Shown: positions 33,892-41,359 of the stretch, in pieces | Layout of the letters: the number at the start of each line of letters is the position of its first letter | How positions within the stretch are numbered: position 1 is the stretch's first letter | Source: Nevskia sp. | GTDB lineage: Bacteria; Pseudomonadota; Gammaproteobacteria; Nevskiales; Nevskiaceae | Reading direction: 5' to 3' | Length of the DNA: 47,108 nucleotides | NCBI GenBank assembly: GCA_028291705.1 | Contig: JAQGNS010000117.1 | Span: forward strand, 1 to 47,108 | The notes under the pieces: generated by a model | What the model saw: the letters and a program-made list of their open reading frames with translations, nothing else | The model's database searches: none | Told to the model about the DNA's origin: nothing | Program-made: the position numbers and the translations under genes

Positions 33892-34209
33892 ATGAGCGTA
33901 GCCGACCTGCTGCAGAAGTTGCCCGCCGCCCTCAACGCCGATGCCGCAGCCGGCACCGATGCGGTGATCCAGTTCAACACGTCCAAGCCGCACTACGTCA
34001 CCATCAAGGGCGGCGCCGCCACCGTTGCCGAAGGCACTGCCGGCAGCCCGGACGTCACCCTCACCATGGAAGACGACGACCTCATCGCACTGATGAAGGG
34101 CGAGCTCAACGGCATGACCGCGTTCATGACCGGCAAGCTCCAGCTCGACGGCGACCTCATGCTCGCCCAGCGCATCGGTGGCCTGTTCGACCCGGCCAAG
34201 CTTGCCTAA
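33892..34209 (+). CDS. SCP2 sterol-carrier-domain protein
   Basis: 105 residues from ATG 33892. The start is decided by GGAG at 33881-33884: it is seven bases from this ATG but only one from the ATG at 33886. The whole protein is one SCP2-like domain (IQFNTSKPHYVTIKGG, DVTLTMEDDDLIALMKGE, MTAFMTGKLQLDGDLMLAQR). Such domains bind lipids or acyl-CoA in a hydrophobic tunnel; a small soluble carrier is likely. A strong terminator follows 28 bases after the stop. Confidence 0.9.
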   Translation: MSVADLLQKLPAALNADAAAGTDAVIQFNTSKPHYVTIKGGAATVAEGTAGSPDVTLTMEDDDLIALMKGELNGMTAFMTGKLQLDGDLMLAQRIGGLFDPAKLA

Positions 34210-34237
34210 GCAGCCGCGCGGCGACACGCATACGGAA

Positions 34238-34271
34238 ACCCCGGGCCGCAAGGTTCGGGGTCTCTTTTTTT
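34238..34271 (+). terminator. Rho-independent terminator after the SCP2 gene
   Basis: ACCCCG (34238-34243) pairs with CGGGGT (34256-34261) around a 12-base loop, followed by TCTC and a run of seven T (34265-34271). This is a standard intrinsic terminator for the SCP2 transcript. The end of the T-run is also the TTG start codon of rsmJ. Confidence 0.8.
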
Positions 34272-34971
34272 GAGCGCCCCGAAAGACCAGAGCTCAGATT
34301 CAGAACAGGGCCTCCGCTTCGAATTCGAACAACAGGGCGACCGCCTGGAATTGCGCGCCCTGCACCGCCGCCAATACGGCCCCATCTCAGCCGACTGGAG
34401 CGGAGCCGAGCTGAAGCGCCGCATCTCCGGCGGCCGCCGCCAGCCCCTGGCCCGCGCCGCCGGCCTGCACAAGGAGCCGGCACCCAGCCTGCTCGACGCC
34501 AATGCCGGCCTCGGCCGCGACGGCTACACCCTCGCCGCCCTGGGCGCCAGCGTCACCCTGGTGGAGCGCAATCCCAGCATCGTCGAGCTGCTGCGCAACG
34601 CCCACCAGCGCGTGCTGGCAGACCCGCAGACCCAGACCATCGGCCAGCGCATCGAAATCATCGCCGCAGAGGCTCGCACAGTATTCAGCGGGGAGCGGCA
34701 GTGGGACGTGGTCTACCTCGATCCCATGTACCCCGACGACGGCAAGGCCGCCCTGCCCAGCAAGGAAATGCAGATCCTGCGCGACCTCACCGGCGGCGAC
34801 GAGGATGCCGACCTGCTGCTGCAACCGGCCCTGGCCTGCGCCCGCCTGCGCGTGGTGGTGAAGCGCCCGCTGAAAGCCCCCTGGCTGGGCGGCATCGAGC
34901 CATCCATGTCGCTCAGCTCGACCCAGCTGCGCTTCGACGTATACCTGAAGAACGCCGTCCGCCCGGCCTGA
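34270..34971 (+). CDS. rsmJ: 16S rRNA (guanine-N2) methyltransferase RsmJ
   Basis: 233 residues from TTG 34270. RsmJ features: RRISGGRRQPLARA (family GGGR-like segment), SAM motif I LLDANAGLGRDGYTLAALG, LVERNPSIVELL, and VVYLDPMYPDDGKAALPSKEM, which contains the DPMYP catalytic loop; VVVKRPLKAP follows. It methylates N2 of G1516 of 16S rRNA. The N-terminus is shorter than in E. coli, and the start codon lies in the terminator's T-run with no ribosome-binding site, so the real start could differ or translation may be weak. Confidence 0.9.
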   Translation: MSAPKDQSSDSEQGLRFEFEQQGDRLELRALHRRQYGPISADWSGAELKRRISGGRRQPLARAAGLHKEPAPSLLDANAGLGRDGYTLAALGASVTLVERNPSIVELLRNAHQRVLADPQTQTIGQRIEIIAAEARTVFSGERQWDVVYLDPMYPDDGKAALPSKEMQILRDLTGGDEDADLLLQPALACARLRVVVKRPLKAPWLGGIEPSMSLSSTQLRFDVYLKNAVRPA

Positions 34972-35018
34972 GCATCGCGCGGCTTCCACATTTCGCCAGG
35001 CTTCAGCAAAATCAAACC

Positions 35019-35055
35019 TGTCATCCTGTGCGCAGCGAAGGATCCGGCCGGATCC
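35019..35055. repeat. dispersed intergenic repeat with 16-base palindrome
   Basis: TGTCATCCTGTGCGCAGCGA (from 35019) followed by AGGATC is nearly the widespread bacterial intergenic word TGTCATCCTGAGCGCAGCGA-AGGATC. It runs into the perfect palindrome GGATCCGGCCGGATCC (35040-35055). It lies between rsmJ and sixA. Function is unknown; such words usually occur in many copies per genome. Confidence 0.6.
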
Positions 35056-35123
35056 ACCGCCGCGATCGAACCAACGCCGCTGATCCGGGTCATTCAGCAA
35101 TATCTTCCCAAGGCCTGCCCACC

Positions 35124-35621
35124 ATGCGCCGCCTGACCCTGATCCGCCACGCCAAGTCCTCCTGGGACTACGCCGAACTGAGCGATTTCGAACGCCCGCT
35201 CAACGCCCGCGGCCGCCGCGATGCGCCCGCCATGGCCGCGCGGCTGGCATCGCAACTAGAACGCCCCCTGCGGCTGATCTCCAGTCCCGCACTGCGCGCC
35301 ATCACCACCGCCCACACCTTCGCCGCGGCGCTGGCCGTACCCAACACCGCCATCCGCATCGATCCACGCATCTACGAGGCCACCCGCGGCACCCTGCTCG
35401 GCATCGTGCGCGAAGGCGATGACGCCGACAGCCATGTGCTGCTGTTCGGCCACAATCCCGGCTTCAGCGAACTGGCGCAGCTGTTAGCGCCCTGTCCGTT
35501 CAGCGACCTGCCCACCTGCGCCGTCGTCACCATCGGCTTCGAAGCGCCGCAATGGCGCGACATCCGCCACAGCAGCGGCGTGGTGCAGCGCTACGACTCC
35601 CCCAAGAAAGGCCTGGATTGA
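35124..35621 (+). CDS. sixA: SixA-like phosphohistidine phosphatase
   Basis: 165 residues from ATG 35124. Histidine-phosphatase superfamily: LIRHAKSSW near the start with the RH catalytic pair (H9), ISSPALRAITTAHTF (second Arg) and LLFGHNPGFSELAQLL (second catalytic His). Short, helix-poor members starting with LIRHAKSSW are SixA-like proteins, which remove phosphate from phosphohistidine, for example on phosphorelay or PTS proteins. No phosphorelay gene is adjacent. The ATG gives a normal length. Confidence 0.92.
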   Translation: MRRLTLIRHAKSSWDYAELSDFERPLNARGRRDAPAMAARLASQLERPLRLISSPALRAITTAHTFAAALAVPNTAIRIDPRIYEATRGTLLGIVREGDDADSHVLLFGHNPGFSELAQLLAPCPFSDLPTCAVVTIGFEAPQWRDIRHSSGVVQRYDSPKKGLD

Positions 35622-35717
35622 GCCTGCTTCCAACGACTCGCCCCAGGCTCGCGTATCCACCCCCGAAGCGCAGTACACTGGGGTACGTTCCAGTCCGGCG
35701 GACAAGGCGCCCTGCTG

Positions 35718-36515
35718 ATGAAAAAGTCGATCTGGCCTGTGCTGATAGTGATCCTGGTCGCCGCCGTCGGCGGCATTGCCTACTACCTGCATACGCAGCG
35801 GACGGAGCCGCCCCCGGTGGCCGCCGCCCAGCCCGCCCCGGAGACGCCTTCCCCCGCGCCGCAAAGCCATTACCCCATCGAGGAAGAGCCCGCGGCAGCC
35901 CCGACGCCGCCCAAGCCCTTGCCGGGCCTGGACGAGAGCGATGCCGAGGCGCAGGCAAGCCTGGGCGGCGTGTTCAGCCAGCAAACCCTGGTCGACCTGT
36001 TCCAGCTCAAGGGCATCATCCGCCGCATCGTCGCCACCATCGACAACCTGCCGCGCGACAAGGTCGCCGGCCGCCTGCTGGCAGTCAAGCCGGTGCCGGG
36101 GCATTTCGCCGTGGACGGCGTGGAAGGCAGCCGCAGCATCGCCGCCGAAAACTACGCACGCTATGCCCCCTATGTCCACGCAGCGCAGGTGGTGGACGCG
36201 AAGAAGCTGGTCTCCGTCTACGTCCACCTGTACCCCCTGTTCCAGCAGGCCTACGTCAGCCTCGGCTACCCCGACGGCTACTTCAACGACCGCCTGGTGC
36301 AGGTCATCGACAACCTGCTCGCCGCCCCCACCCCGGCCGCCCCGGTGCGGCTGGATCAGGCGAACGTGCTTTTCACCTATGCCGATCCCGAACTGGAATC
36401 CCTTTCGGCCGGCCAGAAGATGCTGGTCCGCATGGGACCCGCAAACGAGGCGATCGTGAAGGACAAGCTGCGCCAGATCCGCGTCGAAGTCACCAGCCGG
36501 GTGCATAAGCCCTGA
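35718..36515 (+). CDS. DUF3014-domain membrane-anchored protein
   Basis: 265 residues. One N-terminal membrane helix (IWPVLIVILVAAVGGIAYYL, residues 5-24), a Pro/Ala-rich linker (30-65), then a soluble domain with LVDLFQLKGIIRRIVATIDN, RYAPYVHA, YVHLYPLFQQAYVSLGYPD and a C-terminal KDKLRQIRVEV. This is the DUF3014 layout, whose function is unknown. The domain would sit in the periplasm if the N-terminus is cytoplasmic. It is followed 31 bases later by a small secreted protein gene. Confidence 0.85.
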   Translation: MKKSIWPVLIVILVAAVGGIAYYLHTQRTEPPPVAAAQPAPETPSPAPQSHYPIEEEPAAAPTPPKPLPGLDESDAEAQASLGGVFSQQTLVDLFQLKGIIRRIVATIDNLPRDKVAGRLLAVKPVPGHFAVDGVEGSRSIAAENYARYAPYVHAAQVVDAKKLVSVYVHLYPLFQQAYVSLGYPDGYFNDRLVQVIDNLLAAPTPAAPVRLDQANVLFTYADPELESLSAGQKMLVRMGPANEAIVKDKLRQIRVEVTSRVHKP

Positions 36516-36546
36516 CAGCTTACGTCGCCCATTGCAGGGGAGAGTC

Positions 36547-37002
36547 ATGAAAGAAACGATCAAGCTGGCAAGCCTGCTGTTGCTGGGGCTGATGGTATTC
36601 CCGGCCATGGCGCAGGACGTCTACAAGTGCAAGAACGCCGGCGGCCAACTGGTCTACCAGGATCATCCCTGCGACGGCGGCGCCAAGGATGCCGGCGTAG
36701 TAAGGGGTGGCTACGTGACACCCCTGGGCGGCGACTCGGCCTCCGCCCACTACCAGAACTACCTGAGCCAGGTGGACCAGGACCACGCCCAGCAGCAGGC
36801 CGAACGCACCCGGCTCGATGCCGAAGAGCGCAAGAGACAGGCCGAGCCGCAAGTCACCCAGGCCGACCAGGACGACTACCGCCGGCACATCTGCCAGGCG
36901 CAGTTGGACACACAGCTGACCGGCCATCATTTCGCCACCTTCAGCTGCGACGAACACGGCAACAAGGTGCCGGTGGAACCGGCCGTGGTGATCCGGCGCT
37001 GA
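36547..37002 (+). CDS. secreted DUF4124-domain protein
   Basis: 151 residues from ATG 36547, supported by AGGGGAGAG just upstream. A cleavable signal peptide (ending PAMAQ) is followed by the DUF4124 motif DVYKCKNAGGQLVYQDHPC, a small beta domain with a likely Cys pair, and then a charged helical segment (QAERTRLDAEERKRQAE). Two more cysteines lie near the C-terminus (HICQAQ, TFSCDE). Periplasmic protein; function of DUF4124 is not established. Confidence 0.85.
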   Translation: MKETIKLASLLLLGLMVFPAMAQDVYKCKNAGGQLVYQDHPCDGGAKDAGVVRGGYVTPLGGDSASAHYQNYLSQVDQDHAQQQAERTRLDAEERKRQAEPQVTQADQDDYRRHICQAQLDTQLTGHHFATFSCDEHGNKVPVEPAVVIRR

Positions 37003-37066
37003 ATCACCGGGCTATGGCCCCGGCCTGCCCAGGCACGCCAAGGTGATTGCGGCGATACTGCGCGCC

Positions 37067-37417
37067 ATGGAGACGGCACCCACGCAGTTCGAAGACATTG
37101 ACCCCGCGGTGCAGTGCAGCGCCTGCGAGGCGATCTGCTGCCGCCTGCCCGTCCTGCTGATGCCGGAGGATGCGATCCCCGCCCGCTACGTCGACCACGA
37201 TGCGCACGGCCTGGAGATCGTGAGGAAAGGCGACGATGGCTGGTGCGCCGCGCTCGACCGCGACACCCTGCGCTGCTCCATCTACGAACTGCGCCCGACC
37301 ATCTGCCGTGGTTTCGACATGGGCGGCTACGACTGCCGCGAAGAACGCGCCGCCTGGTACGGCAAGGCCGCGCCGCAAATTCCCATCGTCGTCAGCGGCG
37401 CCCCGCCCAGACGCTAG
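37067..37417 (+). CDS. YkgJ-type cysteine-cluster protein
   Basis: 116 residues from ATG 37067 (a GTG at 37043 would add 8). Cysteine cluster CSACEAICC near the N-terminus, with further cysteines in GWCAAL, LRCSIYELRPTICRGF and YDCRE. This is the pattern of the YkgJ/UPF0153 zinc- or iron-binding family of unknown function. The RPTICRGFD motif is diagnostic of the family. It converges with the HNH gene; only 15 bases separate the two stops. Confidence 0.88.
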   Translation: METAPTQFEDIDPAVQCSACEAICCRLPVLLMPEDAIPARYVDHDAHGLEIVRKGDDGWCAALDRDTLRCSIYELRPTICRGFDMGGYDCREERAAWYGKAAPQIPIVVSGAPPRR

Positions 37418-37432
37418 CAAGCACGCCAGCGT

Positions 37433-37801
37433 TCAGGACTTCCGCGTCATCAAGCCCTTCAGGTCGGCGAAGGGATTGCCGGTCGCCACCGCCGCGTCAG
37501 CCTGTTTCGACGCGCCGCCCGCGTGATCCAGATAACGCGAATGCTCGTTGTCGTGGCAATACACGCACAGCAACTCCCAGTTGCTGCCATCGGGCGGGTT
37601 GAAGTCGTGATCGTGGTTGCGGTGGTGCACCGTCAACTCGCGCAGGTTGACGCGCGTGAACTCGCGCTGGCAGCGCCCGCAGATCCAGGGATACATCTTC
37701 AGCGCCTGCTCGCGATAGCCGAGGTCGCGCTGCTCGGCATTGCGCCGCGCGTCCGCCACGATGCGGTCGAGCTTGGCGGTGTCAGGCTTCTTGATCAACA
37801 T
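37433..37801 (-). CDS. yajD: YajD-type HNH nuclease family protein
   Basis: 122 residues. An N-terminal helical region is followed by a zinc-binding HNH module: CGRCQREF (first Cys pair), LTVHHRNHDHDFNPPDG (HH...N core) and LLCVYCHDNEHSR (second Cys pair and final His). This is the YajD family of short HNH proteins; nuclease activity is presumed from the fold and the physiological role is unknown. It is the sole minus-strand gene between 29361 and the tRNA. Start ATG at 37801. Confidence 0.92.
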   Translation of the reverse strand: MLIKKPDTAKLDRIVADARRNAEQRDLGYREQALKMYPWICGRCQREFTRVNLRELTVHHRNHDHDFNPPDGSNWELLCVYCHDNEHSRYLDHAGGASKQADAAVATGNPFADLKGLMTRKS

Positions 37802-37921
37802 GGTTGGCTATCGGTTTCCGGCGAGTATTTCGACGCAGTGTAAGACGTAAGCGCCACTCCGGGTGCCGCGCCCTTGACCATGGGCGCCAAGCCAAGCCGT
37901 CATCGAAATGTAATATTCATT

Positions 37922-37963
37922 TATAATCAAGGCGCTTTCGCTGAACATCGGGCTTCGGCCCGA
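37922..37963 (+). promoter_or_regulatory. candidate promoter -10 and UUCG-loop leader hairpin
   Basis: A perfect -10 word TATAAT (37922-37927) lies about 100 bases upstream of the sulfatase-fold gene, with A+T-rich sequence before it but no good -35. A perfect 6-base stem with a TTCG loop follows: TCGGGC-TTCG-GCCCGA (37948-37963), an exceptionally stable RNA hairpin near the start of the presumed transcript. Promoter activity is inferred. Confidence 0.4.
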
Positions 37964-38023
37964 CAGGCACGGATCAGCCAGGCTGCCGCGTTCAGCTTCA
38001 AAACATAAAATCAGGGAGTCTCG

Positions 38024-39775
38024 ATGTCAGATCACGGTCGCTCGCAGCCCGCGGGGCGCATGGGCGTTGCCTTACGCGTGCTGGGGCGCATATTGGCCTT
38101 CATCCGCTACGTGGCCATCGCCGCCGCCATCTGGGCCTCGCTGAAATACAGCGACGACGCCGTGGACACCGTCATCAACAGCGGCCTGTTCCTGCTGCCG
38201 CTGCTGCTGATGCTGGCGCTGAGCGGCCGCGTCGCCGCCAGCATCTCCTCGGCAGCCGCCGTCGCCATCTTCGTCTACGTCCTGGGCGAAATGAAGCTGC
38301 GCTATTTCGACAACCGCCTGGCCGTATCGGACTTCACGTTCCTCGACGAGTCCGCCAACTGGATCATCGTCGCGCGCTACCCCCTGCTCTACGGCAGCCT
38401 CATCGGCTTCATCGCTTTCGCCCTGCTGCTGATGCTGGAACGGCGCCTCAACACGCGCCACGTACGCTCGATGCGCATCGGCGCGCGGGCACGCGTAGCG
38501 GCGGCCGGCCTGCTCGTCACTCTGATCGCCTTCAGCCTGGTCAATCGCCAGCACCACACCTGGGAAGTGTTCCGCGACGACGCCGACTGCGGCCGGCTCA
38601 AGACCTGCGGCGTGATGAGCCGGCTGGTCTATTCCATCGCGGTGTTCGAATTCGAGCCGCCGAAGCACGAGGGTGACCCGGCTTACTTCCTCGACCACAT
38701 GGCCAGCGTTCCCGCTCCGGTCACGCCCGCTGACACCCCGAAGAATCCGGACATCGTGGTCTGGCTCAACGAATCCACCTTCGATCCGGCCAACTACGTC
38801 TTGCCCGGTGCCAAGCTGCCGCACCTGACGATGCTCGACATCGACCAGCACACCCGCGGTGCCAGCCCGCTGCGCGTGCACACCTTCGGCGGCAAGACCT
38901 GGCTCTCCGAATTCTCCATGCTGACCGGCCTGGTGCCGGACGACTTCGGTGGCCGCCGCAGCATGGTGTTCAACGCCGTGGGGCCGCATACCACTACCAA
39001 TCTGGTGCGCCTGCTGAAGAGCAACGGCTACCACGCCGTGGTGCTGATGCCCACCTTCAAGCGCTTCTACGGCGCCGGCCGCGTCTACGAGAAGATGGGC
39101 TTCGACGAAGTGCTGACGCTGCGCGACTTCCACGAATACGACAGCGTCCCCGGCGATGAGTGGGACATCGCCACCAGCCCCCGCCTGGGCGAGGCCGCGG
39201 CCAAGCTGATCCGCGACCATCGCAAGGGCTCCGATGCCGACAAGCCGCTGTTCCTGTACATGCTGTCGATCATGGAGCACGCCCCCTACTCCAAGCGCAC
39301 CCCGGTGACCTTTGGACTGGACCACACCGGCATCACCCCGTCCCTCGCCTCCAGGCTGTCCGACTACATCGGCCGCCTGAAAGTGCTGAGCGACGCGGTC
39401 AGCGGCCTCGACCGCTTCCTGCAATCCGATTCACGCCCGGCCATGCTGTGCTACTTCGGCGACCACCAGGCCTACTTCGAAGAGCCGCCCCCGCTGTATC
39501 GATACACCCTCCCCGATCCCAGCTTCATCACCCAATACCGCCTGCGCACCAACTTCCCCACCGCGGAAGTACCGCAGACCCCGACCATGGACATCGCCTT
39601 CCTGCCCAGCCTCGTCGCCGACCTGGCCGGCGTCACCGAAGACCGGCACTTCACCGCCCTGTCGGCCATGCGCCGGCTCTGCCAAGGCAAGCTCGACGAT
39701 TGCGAAGACCATCAGTTGGTAGAGAGCTACAAGGGATATGTCTACAGCGACAAGCTGGGGCTGCTGACGAAGTAA
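38024..39775 (+). CDS. membrane sulfatase-fold protein, LtaS/phosphoethanolamine-transferase-like
   Basis: 583 residues. Membrane helices lie within about residues 20-180, then an extracytoplasmic alkaline-phosphatase-superfamily domain: VWLNESTFD (metal site), FGGKTWLSEFSMLTG (threonine nucleophile region), and CYFGDHQAYF (metal Asp-His). It resembles the capsule-locus enzyme at 26365 in these three motifs but differs in membrane part and length. Likely a phospho-group transferase of the cell envelope; substrate unknown. A leader with a UUCG hairpin precedes it, and a perfect hairpin directly follows the stop. Confidence 0.87.
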   Translation: MSDHGRSQPAGRMGVALRVLGRILAFIRYVAIAAAIWASLKYSDDAVDTVINSGLFLLPLLLMLALSGRVAASISSAAAVAIFVYVLGEMKLRYFDNRLAVSDFTFLDESANWIIVARYPLLYGSLIGFIAFALLLMLERRLNTRHVRSMRIGARARVAAAGLLVTLIAFSLVNRQHHTWEVFRDDADCGRLKTCGVMSRLVYSIAVFEFEPPKHEGDPAYFLDHMASVPAPVTPADTPKNPDIVVWLNESTFDPANYVLPGAKLPHLTMLDIDQHTRGASPLRVHTFGGKTWLSEFSMLTGLVPDDFGGRRSMVFNAVGPHTTTNLVRLLKSNGYHAVVLMPTFKRFYGAGRVYEKMGFDEVLTLRDFHEYDSVPGDEWDIATSPRLGEAAAKLIRDHRKGSDADKPLFLYMLSIMEHAPYSKRTPVTFGLDHTGITPSLASRLSDYIGRLKVLSDAVSGLDRFLQSDSRPAMLCYFGDHQAYFEEPPPLYRYTLPDPSFITQYRLRTNFPTAEVPQTPTMDIAFLPSLVADLAGVTEDRHFTALSAMRRLCQGKLDDCEDHQLVESYKGYVYSDKLGLLTK

Positions 39776-39799
39776 GCATGAAACATCCAGGTTTCATGC
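39776..39799 (+). terminator. perfect hairpin directly after the sulfatase-fold gene
   Basis: GCATGAAAC (39776-39784) and GTTTCATGC (39791-39799) are exact reverse complements with a six-base loop, starting one base after the TAA. No T-run follows, so it may be a Rho-assisted or mRNA 3'-end structure and not a full intrinsic terminator. Its second arm is also the first part of the repeat copy at 39791. Confidence 0.5.
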
Positions 39800-39861
39800 C
39801 TGCAAATGGCGAACTCTGGACTTCAGACAGTAACAGCCCCGGAGGGGCTAGGCTGTCCCCT
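39791..39861. repeat. two-part dispersed repeat, copy 1
   Basis: Part one (39791-39843) is about three-quarters identical to 40829-40882; shared words include GTTTCAT, CCTGC, GGCGAACT and AGTAACAGCCCCGGA. Part two (39843-39861) is the small hairpin AGGGGCTAGGCTGTCCCCT, differing by one base from 40794-40812. The second copy carries the same two parts in swapped order, so the pair brackets the gene at 39945. Confidence 0.65.
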
Positions 39862-39944
39862 GACTATTTGTCTCAATTGCGTAGTCAATGCGAATAGCGT
39901 AAAGGTAAGGCGCAGCAAACAACAAACAAACTCGGGGGAGTACC

Positions 39945-40694
39945 ATGTCGATCGTCGCGCGATTCCATGCTGTGTCCGTGGTCGCCGCGCTGGCGGCGGC
40001 AACAACCATATCCGCTGCTGCCGGCCCGGCGGCGATAGAGTCGCTGCACAATTGCTCCGAGCAAACCGTCGAGCTGATTTATCCACCCGTGCTGTACCGC
40101 AAGCTGCTCCCACCCGGTTTTCGTTTCCCGGGACTTCAGCTGTCGGCGAAAATCCTCGTCTCGGGCTCGAATTGCGAGTCTGCGAACAGCGGCGGGCCTA
40201 CCTCCGAATTGCTGTCGTTCATGGAAGTGATACCGACCGCTGAATATACCGATCCGAATGTGCCGCTCTATGCAATTGCCCTGAACGGTTATTCGACGCA
40301 ACCGGACATCGTGGCGGCATACGCCGCCGCGGGTTTTGGCGATCTCATTCACCTGGGCACGGTCAAGGTCACCGAAGTCGATCACCCGCTCCTGCATGAG
40401 CGCCGCGGCACGGTGGTCGCCGGCAATGCCGACGGAAAAGTCATCACCAGCACCGTCGTTTTCGGGCCGCTCCTTACGATTGCCCCTTCACGCACGCGGC
40501 TGTTCGCGGTACGCAACGGCGCCGTCGTCGGCATCGCCGACGGCCAATACTCCGCGCATCCTGGCTATGCCGGCATCGGCGCCTTGCTGCAATTCGGCGA
40601 CGGCTCCGCGGTGACGCCGATTGACGCATCGGTGGCCAGCCACGAATCCGGCTACGACTTGCTGATCACGCCGGTGCCGCTACCGTCCCATTAG
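39945..40694 (+). CDS. secreted protein of unknown function
   Basis: 249 residues from ATG 39945, preceded by a good ribosome-binding site GGGGGAG. Signal peptide about residues 1-25 (AALAAATTISAAAGPA). The mature protein has two early cysteines (HNCSEQT, GSNCESA), possibly a disulphide, and looks beta-rich. I recognise no domain. It lies between the two copies of a dispersed repeat and near a tRNA-derived fragment, in a stretch with few other genes, so it may be an accessory gene. Confidence 0.75.
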   Translation: MSIVARFHAVSVVAALAAATTISAAAGPAAIESLHNCSEQTVELIYPPVLYRKLLPPGFRFPGLQLSAKILVSGSNCESANSGGPTSELLSFMEVIPTAEYTDPNVPLYAIALNGYSTQPDIVAAYAAAGFGDLIHLGTVKVTEVDHPLLHERRGTVVAGNADGKVITSTVVFGPLLTIAPSRTRLFAVRNGAVVGIADGQYSAHPGYAGIGALLQFGDGSAVTPIDASVASHESGYDLLITPVPLPSH

Positions 40695-40761
40695 TCCCAC
40701 AAGCGTGGGGACGGGTTTGGACTCCACTCCTTTCCCTCGATACGTCGCCAAGCTATTGTTC

Positions 40762-40783
40762 ATGGTGGGTCGTGATGGATTCG
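40762..40783. repeat. duplicated 3' end of tRNA-Lys (possible att remnant)
   Basis: ATGGTGGGTCGTG (40762-40774) is identical to 41359-41371, the 3' terminal part of the tRNA-Lys gene with its CCA; with the following TGG and TCG, 19 of 22 positions agree. The two copies are direct repeats 597 bases apart. Duplicated tRNA 3' ends are the usual mark of integrase-mediated insertion. No integrase gene remains between them. Confidence 0.5.
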
Positions 40784-40785
40784 CG

Positions 40786-40882
40786 GGATTTAAAGGGGCT
40801 AGGCTGGCCCCTTTAAATCCTCTCCTGGGTTTCATCCCTGCGGGCGGCGAACTCCGAACCTCAGGCGAGTAACAGCCCCGGA
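40786..40882. repeat. two-part dispersed repeat, copy 2, with 14-base hairpin
   Basis: GGATTTAAAGGGGC (40786-40799) and GCCCCTTTAAATCC (40807-40820) are a perfect 14-base stem with a seven-base loop; its core equals part two of copy 1. Part one follows at 40829-40882. No T-run follows the stem, so it is not a classic terminator, although it lies 92 bases after the gene at 39945. Confidence 0.65.
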
Positions 40883-40905
40883 TTCCACTTCGTTTCATCC
40901 GGGCT
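40874..40905. repeat. REP-like palindrome (CCGGAT...ATCCGGG type)
   Basis: AGCCCCGGAT (40874-40883) and ATCCGGGCT (40897-40905) form a stem with one bulge around a loop containing CCACTTCGTTTC. This is the form of the extragenic palindrome GCCCGGAT-CGCTTCG-ATCCGGGC that is dispersed through many proteobacterial genomes. It overlaps the end of repeat copy 2. Confidence 0.65.
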
Positions 40906-40978
40906 ACGCTTGCTGCCTCCTGCCGGAAGACGTCCAAGCGAGCATACTGGTGGTGATGCGAAATTTCCGAGGTACGGC

Positions 40979-41221
40979 ATGAATCGCTTTCAAGTTCCGC
41001 CTTTGCCTGAATCGCCACTGACTCCGTCGGAACCGGACCCCCTACTGGATGAATTTCGCGACGCTACGATCAGAGGCAAAAAGATTCGAACAAAGCCTCG
41101 CCCGCCAGCAGATTCCGACATCGATGACTCCGATATTGACGACCCGGACATCGACGGAAATACGCCCGATCCCGTTGGCGATTCCGGCGACTGGGGCATC
41201 GACGATAACGGCAGTTGGTGA
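40979..41221 (+). CDS. small acidic protein with DIDD repeats, unknown
   Basis: 80 residues from ATG 40979, chosen because GAGG (40969-40972) lies six bases upstream. The first half is Pro-rich with a basic patch (RGKKIRTKPRPP). The second half is very acidic with three tandem DIDD-like units (SDIDDSDIDDPDIDG) and ends DDNGSW. No signal peptide and no recognised family. It may be a disordered or cation-binding protein; it may also be a chance frame in a repeat-rich stretch. It lies between the two tRNA-Lys 3'-end copies. Confidence 0.45.
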   Translation: MNRFQVPPLPESPLTPSEPDPLLDEFRDATIRGKKIRTKPRPPADSDIDDSDIDDPDIDGNTPDPVGDSGDWGIDDNGSW

Positions 41222-41359
41222 CCCGGTTGCTCCGGCAGCGATTGCCGGAAGCCGTGATCGTGGACTTGAGCCTTTGCCGATCCGGCTGCGCTGGAACTGC
41301 TCACAAGGCGGCCTCCTGTTCGGAGGATCTTCCGGCGAAATCAGCGGGGAATCGATTGA

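Noticed and set aside
33879-35621. 580-codon plus-strand frame spanning SCP2, rsmJ and sixA
   Set aside because: Most of it is Arg/Pro-rich shadow of the real genes in other frames; only its end, from ATG 35124, is the sixA gene.
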